DNA from: Pseudomonas xantholysinigenes
GTDB lineage: Bacteria; Pseudomonadota; Gammaproteobacteria; Pseudomonadales; Pseudomonadaceae
NCBI RefSeq assembly: GCF_014268885.2
Contig: NZ_CP077095.1
Span: 4,371,001 to 4,435,000 of the forward strand
Reading direction: 5' to 3'
Length of the DNA: 64,000 nt
Under the pieces are notes generated by a model. That model was given only the letters and a program-made list of their open reading frames with translations, ran no database searches and had not been told where the DNA came from. Shown one piece after another: positions 21,612-28,146 of the stretch (position 1 is its first letter; every line of letters starts with the position of its first letter). The position numbers and the translations under genes are program-made.

Positions 21612-21780
21612 ACTTTAGCTACGCAACCTTCCTAAACAATTTCCTTAAATTTATCTGATTATCCTAAAGTTGCCTTGAGCTGCATTAACCTCCTCCAGAG
21701 TTGCCTTAAATTTCCTTAAATTGCGCTCAAGTGCTTTCGATTTCCTTCAATTGCACTGATTTTATTATCTGAGGGCTCCA
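21612..21780. repeat. A+T-rich block with repeated TTCCTTAAATT motifs
   Basis: The stretch between oriT and the TraC-like gene is A+T-rich and holds several near copies of TTTCCTTAAATT and TTGCCTTRA (for example near 21640, 21668, 21700, 21710 and 21745). It could be a promoter region, an accessory-protein binding array or a DNA-unwinding element. No open frame is supported here. Confidence 0.5.
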
Positions 21781-21816
21781 TAGCGCACGCGTTGCCCTGC
21801 GAAAGGAGAATCCCAT

Positions 21817-22020
21817 ATGATCATCATTCAGGCACCGCTAGAATTTTATGTACCGCGTCAAAATCAGAGCATTAGACCGACACCAAAAGGAGAGTCCAAT
21901 TGGCAAGAAAGACCCTTTCAGAACGTAGGAGCGATGCGCTTTCCGAATTGGAAACAGCTAAAGCTCGTCTTGCAAAACTCGACAACGAGACTGCTGACAG
22001 AATCGGAAGAATTGCAATAA
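21817..22020 (+). CDS. Possible small leader ORF before the TraC-like gene
   Basis: A 67-codon frame starting at ATG 21817 behind an excellent ribosome site (AAAGGAG, 8 bases upstream). It overlaps the TraC-like gene in another frame from 21900 onward. The protein has no recognisable motif. It may be a real small protein or a leader whose translation opens the downstream gene. The strong ribosome site is the only positive evidence. Confidence 0.3.
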   Translation: MIIIQAPLEFYVPRQNQSIRPTPKGESNWQERPFQNVGAMRFPNWKQLKLVLQNSTTRLLTESEELQ

Positions 22021-22145
22021 AATCAGGATTGGTTAATCTTGAACTTACGGATGATCAAGTCCGAAAGGAATTTGACAGAATCGTCGAAAAGATTAGTAAG
22101 GGAATTGACCATGAAGACAGCTCATCGCATCAACGAATTAGCTAA
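21900..22145 (+). CDS. TraC-like conjugal transfer accessory protein
   Basis: An 81-residue protein starting at TTG 21900, seven bases after AAGGAG. The region from ARLAKLDNETADRIGRIAIKSG to the acidic helix (split as ADRIGRIAIKSGL and LTDDQVRKEFDRI) matches the TraC-like family of Ti-plasmid transfer regions. These are small proteins beside oriT that help relaxosome assembly. It is divergent from traJ, with oriT between them. The next gene overlaps its end by 35 bases. Confidence 0.65.
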   Translation: MARKTLSERRSDALSELETAKARLAKLDNETADRIGRIAIKSGLVNLELTDDQVRKEFDRIVEKISKGIDHEDSSSHQRIS

Positions 22146-22335
22146 TCAACTCAACGAGCTGCAAGCTTGTCTAGGCCGGCCCAGCAGGCGCACTAGAGAA
22201 AAGATTGTGGCAGCTCAACGCCTTGCGGCCGAGCTGGCTTTTCTAGTTGAAGAATGGCAGCTCGAAACACTGCGTATTCCTGAAGCAGAGCGTGGCATGT
22301 ATCGCACACCAAACCCCTACTGTGCACTCCACTGA
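22111..22335 (+). CDS. Small helical protein of unknown function
   Basis: A 74-residue protein starting at 22111 behind AAGGGA. It is largely helical and charged, with no motif that I recognise. It overlaps the end of the TraC-like gene by 35 bases and is followed by a strong terminator at 22351, so the pair forms a short operon next to oriT. A role in mobilization is inferred from position only. Confidence 0.55.
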   Translation: MKTAHRINELANQLNELQACLGRPSRRTREKIVAAQRLAAELAFLVEEWQLETLRIPEAERGMYRTPNPYCALH

Positions 22336-22350
22336 CGGCTTGGTTATCAC

Positions 22351-22380
22351 CAAAAAGCCCACTTCGGTGGGCTTTTTTTC
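22351..22380 (+). terminator. Intrinsic terminator of the traC-like operon
   Basis: AAAAAGCCCAC / GTGGGCTTTTTTT around TTCG: a GC-rich stem with a T run. It separates the oriT-side operon from trbJ. Confidence 0.92.
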
Positions 22381-22456
22381 CTAAACTTCACACTAAGTCA
22401 GACGGCCACATGAACGCCCCACCCGACTGAAATCCTCAATAAAATCAATTTTCTGC

Positions 22457-22483
22457 GCCCGAAAACCGTTTTGATTTCGGGAC
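22457..22483. promoter_or_regulatory. Putative operator of the trbJ operon (island palindrome, copy 1)
   Basis: Inverted repeat GCCCGAAAACC...ATTTCGGGAC. The same element occurs twice upstream of alpA (27949-27974 and 28041-28065). It lies 117 bases upstream of trbJ. Confidence 0.6.
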
Positions 22484-22510
22484 ACTTCCGGGACTCAATC
22501 CATTGATTTG

Positions 22511-22536
22511 TATGCGGATAGAAACTTATCCGCATA
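22511..22536. promoter_or_regulatory. Perfect 10-bp inverted repeat upstream of trbJ
   Basis: TATGCGGATA - 6 bases - TATCCGCATA. There is no T run, so it looks like a protein-binding site rather than a terminator. It lies 64 bases before the trbJ start. Confidence 0.55.
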
Positions 22537-22600
22537 TTCATAAACTGACCATATAGGTGAATAATTGAGCGTCGGATGATGGCAAAACGAGGAATTCAAG

Positions 22601-23389
22601 ATGAAACCAGAACCGGGGAAATTATCGGCGTACACCGCCAGAGATCTTAGGCGAAGCGTGAGGCTTATCGTAGCGAGCTTATGCATTGGTTCGAGTCTCT
22701 ACATAGCACCAAGCCCGGCTTATGCCATCTACTGCTCAAACTGCTCAACGTTTTACCAGCAAATGTTCGAATACGCCGAACAGGTAAATACTGCTTTGAA
22801 CACTGCTGAGCAACTCCAAACCCAAATCCAGCAGTACCAAAATATGCTCACTCAGGGCTCGGGCTTACCCAACTCTATGTTTGGTAGCATCGCCGCCGAC
22901 CTGAGAAGCGTGCTGAACATCTATCAGCGTTCACAAGCACTCGGCCGTCTTATTCAGAACATGGACGCGCAGTTCAACACAGCCTATCCCGCTTTCGAAG
23001 ACTATCTAGCTCAAGCTGCTATCTCTGGAGAGGCGCAGACGCGGGATCGTTATGAAAGGTGGTCTGAACAAGGTCGAGACAACGTTAGAAGCGCTTTGGG
23101 TGCAGCAAATATAAACACCAGCACTTTTGAATCGGAAGATGCCCAACTCGAACGCATGATGGCTCGTTCACATAATGCCGCTGGAAGGATGCAGGCGATT
23201 CAGGCGGGCAACGAAATCGCATCGCAGAACGTGCAGCAACTGCAAAAGCTACGCGATCTCGTTGCCACGCAAATCAACATGCAGGGCAACTACCTGGCTC
23301 AGGAAGGGGACCGGAAGGCAGCTAGCGAAGCTGCCGAACAGCAGTTTGAAGCGCGCAAAAGCACACGCGGCGGCGTGAAGGGATACTGA
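22601..23389 (+). CDS. trbJ: P-type conjugative transfer protein TrbJ (VirB5-like)
   Basis: A 262-residue secreted protein. The start at 22601 follows GAGG by 8 bases. A long signal peptide (hydrophobic LIVASLCIGSSLYIA, cleavage after YAIY-preceding AYA) leads into the conserved TrbJ opening YCSNCSTFYQQM and long helical regions (EQLQTQIQQYQNMLTQ). TrbJ is the VirB5-type component, exposed at the pilus or channel tip. It is followed directly by a trbK-like gene and trbL. The other Trb genes (trbB-I) are absent from the island. Confidence 0.88.
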   Translation: MKPEPGKLSAYTARDLRRSVRLIVASLCIGSSLYIAPSPAYAIYCSNCSTFYQQMFEYAEQVNTALNTAEQLQTQIQQYQNMLTQGSGLPNSMFGSIAADLRSVLNIYQRSQALGRLIQNMDAQFNTAYPAFEDYLAQAAISGEAQTRDRYERWSEQGRDNVRSALGAANINTSTFESEDAQLERMMARSHNAAGRMQAIQAGNEIASQNVQQLQKLRDLVATQINMQGNYLAQEGDRKAASEAAEQQFEARKSTRGGVKGY

Positions 23390-23390
23390 A

Positions 23391-23579
23391 ATGACTATTT
23401 CAAGATGGCTCATCGTATTGATGTGCGCCGGGTCCGCAATGGCCGGTGCCATTTTCACCGTAGTCGTTCATAGCGACAGCGCATGTACTGCGATGACCGA
23501 GCAACAACGGCAACAGCATGACGCTGATGCCTCATTTGATGCGCGCCCGAACACTCGCGGCGGCGTCAAAGGGTACTAG
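23391..23579 (+). CDS. TrbK-like small secreted protein
   Basis: A 62-residue protein one base after trbJ. The N-terminal hydrophobic segment WLIVLMCAGSAMAGAIFTVVV is a signal or membrane anchor; a short hydrophilic tail follows. Position (between trbJ and trbL) and size match TrbK, the entry-exclusion protein of IncP plasmids. A clear lipobox is not obvious. Its last eight residues, TRGGVKGY, are identical to the end of TrbJ, which is unusual. The trbK assignment rests mainly on synteny. Confidence 0.6.
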   Translation: MTISRWLIVLMCAGSAMAGAIFTVVVHSDSACTAMTEQQRQQHDADASFDARPNTRGGVKGY

Positions 23580-23581
23580 CT

Positions 23582-25189
23582 ATGGATCGTCGCCTATTTT
23601 TGTTACTCGCTATGGCGAGCGTGTTTGTTAGTGCGGATGCTATGGCCTCGACTGACCTTGCCCAGGCAGATACATCCGTCCAGGGCCTACTCGACCTCGT
23701 TTTGCAACAGTCGCACCAGTGGTCAGGAAAGCTGTATGACTATGCGATCAGACTGTTTTGGCTGCTGGCCTCGATCCAGTTCATTTGGACTTTCATGCCC
23801 TTAGTTATGAAGCAGGCTGATTTCGGCGAGATTGTCGGCGAGCTGCTGCGCTTTGTACTGGTAATCGGTTTTTTCCTCGCAGTCATGAAGTACTCGGTGG
23901 AATGGTCGACTGCCATTGTCGACAGCTTCCGAGATGCGGCGGCATCAGCGAGCGGTCTCGGGCGGGCATTAGAACCCGGCGATATGCTGGCAGTTGCGCT
24001 GGATTTTGGCCGGACTATGGTAAAGGGCATTTCGGTGTTCTCTCCGGCCAAGGGACTTCTGATCGCCGTGTGCGCGATCCTTGTACTGGCATGTTTCGCC
24101 TTCATCGCTGCGTTCATGTTTGTGACGCTCGTGGAGTCTTACGTCATCATCAATGCTTCGGTGCTCTTCCTCGGCTTCGGCGCTTCGCAATGGACGCGAG
24201 ATTTTGCGATTGCACCTATGCGCTTCACCGTTGCGATTGGTACCAAGCTATTTGTACTAACTCTGATTGTTGGCCTGATCGTACAGTCGGCAAAACAGTG
24301 GTTGGCCGCTTACACCAATGACGAAGCGTCATTAATGACTATGGTCGGTTTGGCCTTGGTTTGCTGTTACCTCACTAAAACTATTCCTGACGTAATCGGC
24401 GGCATGATTAGCGGCACCTCAATGGGCGGCGGCTCGGCCATAGGCGGGATGGCAGTGGCCGGTGCTGCTGGTGCAGCTGCGGCAATGGCCACGATCGCAA
24501 CAGCCGGTGCAGCGGCTCCAGCGGCGGCCAGCACGCTCGGTGCAGCCGGGGCGGGTACAGGTGTGGCCGGGGCAAGTGGCAGTCTGGCCAGTGCAATCAA
24601 CTCCAGCTTTGCCGGCGCCAGCTCGGCCGGGGAAGTGGCGTCTTCCGCAGGGGGCATGGCCTCATCCGCGAGCGTTGGCACCAGTACAGGCGGCAGCGCT
24701 GCCGCCAAAGGGGCTAGCACCGCCGGTTCGCGGGTCGGCGGCGGCACCGCCAATACGGCCCCATCACCATCGCTCTCTCAACCTAGCAGCAGCGTACAGC
24801 AGGCCGTCAAACATGCCGGAAAGTCAGCGCAGGGAAATGATGGCAAGGAACAGCCTACGACACCAAAAGGTGGAGCCACCGGCTCCAATAACACGCTTTC
24901 GCAAGCGGCTAGTGGTGCAGCAAAAATGCTCGGCGTAATGGCATCAATGTCAGTGCCGGGTATGGAGAACGCGCATGCCTTGCATCCTGGCTCAGGATCT
25001 CCAGCACCTCTTCCAGAGGGTAACGGTTCGGTGAGTCCGACTAATGAAGTGGAGTTAGCTGCTAAATCCACACAAGAGGAATCCAATGTCATCCGTCCCG
25101 CCTCCGACACCAGCCCTACCCCCGGCCGCCTCGCAACGCTCCAGTTGCCCGGCATGACCTCGAACAACCAATCGGAAAACCAACCATGA
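23582..25189 (+). CDS. trbL: P-type conjugative transfer protein TrbL (VirB6-like)
   Basis: A 535-residue polytopic inner-membrane protein. After a signal-like start come five or so TM helices in residues 45-290 (for example LFWLLASIQFIWTFMPLVM and LIAVCAILVLACFAFIAAFM), then a long Ala/Gly/Ser-rich low-complexity tail, as is typical for TrbL. TrbL/VirB6 forms part of the translocation channel. It starts two bases after the trbK-like gene and overlaps the next gene by four bases (ATGA). Confidence 0.9.
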   Translation: MDRRLFLLLAMASVFVSADAMASTDLAQADTSVQGLLDLVLQQSHQWSGKLYDYAIRLFWLLASIQFIWTFMPLVMKQADFGEIVGELLRFVLVIGFFLAVMKYSVEWSTAIVDSFRDAAASASGLGRALEPGDMLAVALDFGRTMVKGISVFSPAKGLLIAVCAILVLACFAFIAAFMFVTLVESYVIINASVLFLGFGASQWTRDFAIAPMRFTVAIGTKLFVLTLIVGLIVQSAKQWLAAYTNDEASLMTMVGLALVCCYLTKTIPDVIGGMISGTSMGGGSAIGGMAVAGAAGAAAAMATIATAGAAAPAAASTLGAAGAGTGVAGASGSLASAINSSFAGASSAGEVASSAGGMASSASVGTSTGGSAAAKGASTAGSRVGGGTANTAPSPSLSQPSSSVQQAVKHAGKSAQGNDGKEQPTTPKGGATGSNNTLSQAASGAAKMLGVMASMSVPGMENAHALHPGSGSPAPLPEGNGSVSPTNEVELAAKSTQEESNVIRPASDTSPTPGRLATLQLPGMTSNNQSENQP

Positions 25190-25506
25190 GAGAAGTCCTT
25201 ATGTTTGCTGGATTCATAGTACTCGCCTCAACGTTAGCCATAGGCATGTGGGCACTCGGTCGGTGGCTGCGCTGCAAAGGCTATGGGCCGCAGCTCGATA
25301 AGCTGCATCGCCAATACACAGCCTTGCAGCTTCGGGTAAGCCCGCTCGCTTTATCGGCTTCCCATCGTATGTTTGCCGGGGCACAGATCATCAATCGTTT
25401 ACCAATGCTGGGAAGCAAGAGTAGCGCCTGCCTAAACCAGCAAGTATTAGCGGCCATCCAAGCTGCGAAGGAAGCGGCGAAACATGAGAACCGCGAAAAA
25501 CTGTGA
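25186..25506 (+). CDS. Small membrane protein at end of trbJKL operon
   Basis: A 106-residue protein with one N-terminal TM helix (VLMFAGFIVLASTLAIGMWALG) and a basic, helical cytoplasmic or periplasmic domain. It overlaps trbL by ATGA, so it is co-translated. I do not recognise the family. It is probably a partner of the TrbJ-TrbL module. Confidence 0.65.
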   Translation: MREVLMFAGFIVLASTLAIGMWALGRWLRCKGYGPQLDKLHRQYTALQLRVSPLALSASHRMFAGAQIINRLPMLGSKSSACLNQQVLAAIQAAKEAAKHENREKL

Positions 25507-25602
25507 CCGATGACCAGTCCCACGCTCCCCGCCCCAGGGCGGGGCTTGCCTTCCAAACGGCGCGCAACTTACTCGTGAAATTTCATCACGGGAGCTTCGC
25601 CG

Positions 25603-25664
25603 TTAGTAATACGCACGGCCTTCATACACCTACCCCGAGGCTGCAAGATTAGTAATACGCACGG
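25603..25664. repeat. Two direct copies of TTAGTAATACGCACGG
   Basis: Exact 16-bp copies at 25603-25618 and 25649-25664, 46 bases apart. They lie in the 396-bp gap between the convergent trb operon and repC. Together with the tandem repeats at 25909 they may be part of a replication origin. No gene is supported in this gap. Confidence 0.7.
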
Positions 25665-25882
25665 ACTTGTCTCAGCCCCCATTGACCAAACATTGCTGCT
25701 TGGCCATACGCCGCGGTCTGATCAACTTCTAGCCGTTCAGCAACACTGACCATCACGTAAGCGTCTAGGCACTCCTGTGGCGCCTCGACGGATAACCGCC
25801 CTTTCCTTTTGGTGCTAAAACGGCCGTAGGCCGACTGTGCAAGGCCTGACCGCGCCTAAGCGCGGGCTGTGCCGCGCAGGAC

Positions 25883-25992
25883 TGAATATCCTGAATATCC
25901 TGTTAACTCCGGGCGGGTGTGGCACGCACCGGGCGGGTGTGAAACGCTTCCGGGCGGATGTGACACGCCATCGGGCGAGTGTGAAACGCTTC
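25883..25992. repeat. Iteron-like tandem repeats, candidate oriV
   Basis: Four imperfect 20-22-bp direct repeats (core CGGGCGGGTGTGAAACGC; 25909-25928, 25929-25949, 25950-25971, 25972-25992), preceded by two copies of TGAATATCC. They cover the last codons of repC and are read there as repeated FHTRP-like units. Direct repeats of this size beside an initiator gene are typical of iteron-controlled origins such as IncQ oriV. Confidence 0.65.
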
Positions 25993-26748
25993 AGGAGTTG
26001 CGAGCACCGCCTTTGTAATACGATCACCATTGAGCACAAGCCCAATTCGTCGTAGATCTTCAGCATCCTCCCTAAGCCTCTTTCGCGCATTGCGCATGTC
26101 TTGACTTGAGGCTTGTCCGGCAACCGCCACGATAACGGTGTCTAGATACCAACCGCCCGCTGGAACTACTTTGTGGCTTAAAAGGTGCCGAGCTATCGCT
26201 TGACTGATGCCGTGCCGGAGGCGAGCTATTGGGGCCGGGTCGTAATACAGGCTCAGATCATGTTCAAGGAGCATCATCAACGCAATTCCGAGCCGCACCC
26301 GCCATAGGTTCCGCTCTCCTCCTGTCAGAGGATCGGGACGTGTCATGGGGGAAGGGATAACGTGATCAATCAACCCGCCGATGATGGGAAAATCAAATTG
26401 CGTCGTTTCAATTGTGATCGTTGCAGCGCGAAGCTCGGCCAGCAGCTTTTCGAGCTGTGAGAAGCTGTAGCGGCTATCGGAAAGTGTCTTTCTCACTCGC
26501 GCGGGATCTACTAGAAGTTCTACGCCACCATCGGAGACAGGCCGCCGACGTTCTGCGCAGTACAGAACCGCTTCCAATACATCCGCGTGTCTCTGCCCCA
26601 GTCGACCTGCTACACGGCAGCGCCCAAATGATGTCTCAGCCCAATCACCTTCGCGCAGACGCGGGCGCTGGCTAGGCTGATAAAGCATCACTCTGGCCTG
26701 TGCGATAGTACTGGTGGGGACCACGGAGTTACCACCGCTCATCATCAC
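25903..26748 (-). CDS. repC: RepC-like replication initiator
   Basis: A 281-residue basic protein with a winged-helix type layout, including a C-terminal block SQDMRNARKRLREDAEDLRRIG (split: SQDMRNARKRLRED, AEDLRRIGLVL) that parallels the end of IncQ RepC. It is encoded directly after an IncQ-type RepA helicase and overlaps it by 20 bases, the RSF1010 gene order repA-repC. Its last 30 or so residues are a repeat (EAFHTRP, ACHIRP, EAFHTRP) produced by the iteron-like DNA. Sequence similarity to RSF1010 RepC is weak by eye; context carries the call. Confidence 0.65.
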   Translation of the reverse strand: MMMSGGNSVVPTSTIAQARVMLYQPSQRPRLREGDWAETSFGRCRVAGRLGQRHADVLEAVLYCAERRRPVSDGGVELLVDPARVRKTLSDSRYSFSQLEKLLAELRAATITIETTQFDFPIIGGLIDHVIPSPMTRPDPLTGGERNLWRVRLGIALMMLLEHDLSLYYDPAPIARLRHGISQAIARHLLSHKVVPAGGWYLDTVIVAVAGQASSQDMRNARKRLREDAEDLRRIGLVLNGDRITKAVLATPEAFHTRPMACHIRPEAFHTRPVRATPARS

Positions 26749-27607
26749 TTCCGTTTGCGAATTGCAGCGGGCTCCCCTTCCTCACTTCCGCCAGTTCAAC
26801 CGGCACAAGAACGCCTCCTTCCTGGCGTTGGTACCACTGGTCGAGCGGGGTGGCATCGTAGTTCTGCTTGCTTACACCAAAACGGACAAAAAAACTGCGC
26901 CTGTCGTTGCCAATAGGCTGTCGCTCATAGGTGCGGTCACTCAGTCGCTTTGCTTCGTCCTCGGTCATCTTGGCCACGAAGCCGCACCAACGGGCATTGT
27001 CGATTAGAGCTGATGCACCACGCGCTGCCTGCTGCTGATCGGTTTGCCCCTCGCGGGCGCTACCCTTACTGACATGATGAAGGTACAACACCGATGCTCC
27101 GGTGTTGGCAGCAACGTGCTCAAGCGTAGCGACAAGCCGCGACATGTCACCGTTGCTATTCTCGTCACGGTCGTGAATCCGGCTGAGTGTGTCCAGTACG
27201 ATCAACCGGGCACCGTCGCAAAACTCGTTGACCCGGGCAAGATGCCGATCATCCATTACGTTCAGCCGCTTACCCATTATTGGCTCAAGGGTAAGGTTCC
27301 TCGCGATGGATTCACGTGCCTGCTGATTCAGGTGCCGACCGATGGCATGAATCCGGCGCACGAGTGCGGCTTCTGGGTCTTCTCCTGCGAAGTAGACGAC
27401 GCGGCCAGTACATGCTGGGGCGAGCCCTACAAGATCCCCGCCTGCAACGCTGCATGCGATGGCCATTGCAGCTTCCAAAGCCCAAAAGCTTTTGCCTGTA
27501 GCTCCGGGAGCTACCAAAGCTCCTACTGTACCAGCGAGGAATCCCGGCCAAATAAAGTCTAGAGTGGGAGGCTCACTCTCGAACGCTTCCCGTAAGTCAA
27601 TTGCCAC
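26729..27607 (-). CDS. repA: IncQ-type RepA helicase
   Basis: A 292-residue RecA-fold hexameric helicase. The N-terminal FLAGTVGALVAPGATGKSFW carries Walker A (residues 34-41). Further blocks are VVYFAGEDPEAA, LIVLDTLSRIH (Walker B), VLYLHHVSKG and QQQAARGASALIDNARW, all in the order of RSF1010 RepA, and the length is similar (about 280). The start is GTG 27607, three bases after alpA. In IncQ plasmids RepA unwinds oriV opened by RepC. Presence in an integrated island suggests replication of the excised form. Confidence 0.88.
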   Translation of the reverse strand: MAIDLREAFESEPPTLDFIWPGFLAGTVGALVAPGATGKSFWALEAAMAIACSVAGGDLVGLAPACTGRVVYFAGEDPEAALVRRIHAIGRHLNQQARESIARNLTLEPIMGKRLNVMDDRHLARVNEFCDGARLIVLDTLSRIHDRDENSNGDMSRLVATLEHVAANTGASVLYLHHVSKGSAREGQTDQQQAARGASALIDNARWCGFVAKMTEDEAKRLSDRTYERQPIGNDRRSFFVRFGVSKQNYDATPLDQWYQRQEGGVLVPVELAEVRKGSPLQFANGSDDERW

Positions 27608-27610
27608 AAT

Positions 27611-27841
27611 TCAGGCTCCCATTCCTGGCCGCGGAGCCGGGCCACTGCCCTTGCATGCATCAATCCATTCTTCGACCTCGCACAGATCCCACACGACCTT
27701 GCGGCTACTGAGCGCAATCCGGCGAGGGAATTTTCCCTGCTTTTCAAAGTTGTAGATCGTGCGCTCGCATAGCGGAATCATTGCCAGCAACTGTTTCTTA
27801 CTGATCAATACTTTGCGCTCTTTTCTCGATTCTTTTTCCAC
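27611..27841 (-). CDS. AlpA-family regulator / excisionase
   Basis: A 76-residue protein from GTG 27841 with GAGG 8 bases upstream. The MerR-like helix-turn-helix ISKKQLLAMIPLCERTIYNF and KQGKFPRRIALSSRKVVWD are the AlpA signature. AlpA proteins activate integrase or act as directionality factors for excision. It heads the alpA-repA-repC operon, so excision and replication may be induced together. Confidence 0.85.
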   Translation of the reverse strand: MEKESRKERKVLISKKQLLAMIPLCERTIYNFEKQGKFPRRIALSSRKVVWDLCEVEEWIDACKGSGPAPRPGMGA

Positions 27842-27948
27842 ACCGAATACCTCGTTCCGTCATCACTCGAGGTTCGATTATTGCCCCACATTTCCGGTAA
27901 TTTCCAGCATGCATTCTATTTTTTCCTTTACAAATCAATAACTTAACT

Positions 27949-27974
27949 GTCCGAAAAACGTCTAGTTTCGGGAC
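27949..27974. promoter_or_regulatory. Putative operator (island palindrome, copy 2)
   Basis: GTCCGAAAAACG...GTTTCGGGAC, 108 bases upstream of alpA. It is the same element as copy 1 at trbJ. The 305-bp gap 27842-28146 holds this site, copy 3 and the integrase terminator, and no gene that I can support. Confidence 0.6.
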
Positions 27975-28040
27975 AGGGACAGTCACGCAATGCCTTGTTT
28001 TATCTGCAGTTTTATTAAGGAAATTCGATAGAAAAAAAGT

Positions 28041-28065
28041 GTCCCTAAAACGCCTATTTCGGGAC
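28041..28065. promoter_or_regulatory. Putative operator (island palindrome, copy 3)
   Basis: GTCCCTAAAACG...ATTTCGGGAC, abutting the integrase terminator and upstream of copy 2 and alpA. Confidence 0.6.
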
Positions 28066-28066
28066 G

Positions 28067-28089
28067 AAAAAAAACCCACCGAAGTGGGT
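28067..28089 (-). terminator. Intrinsic terminator of integrase gene
   Basis: On the minus strand: ACCCAC-TTCG-GTGGGT followed by eight T. It lies 58 bases past the integrase stop and insulates the alpA operon. The hairpin core equals that at 22351. Confidence 0.9.
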
Positions 28090-28146
28090 ATGTCGCCACA
28101 AACACATGCGAAGTCGTGTGCTCTGTTTGGCCAGTGAGGCTCAGAA

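Noticed and set aside
22601..25506. Remnant of a complete ICE transfer region
   Set aside because: All four frames are intact and tightly coupled, and are bounded by their own terminator and regulatory palindromes; decay is not the simplest explanation, though it cannot be excluded.
25883..25992. CRISPR array
   Set aside because: The units are contiguous with no unique spacers, and no cas gene is present. They are iteron-like tandem repeats.
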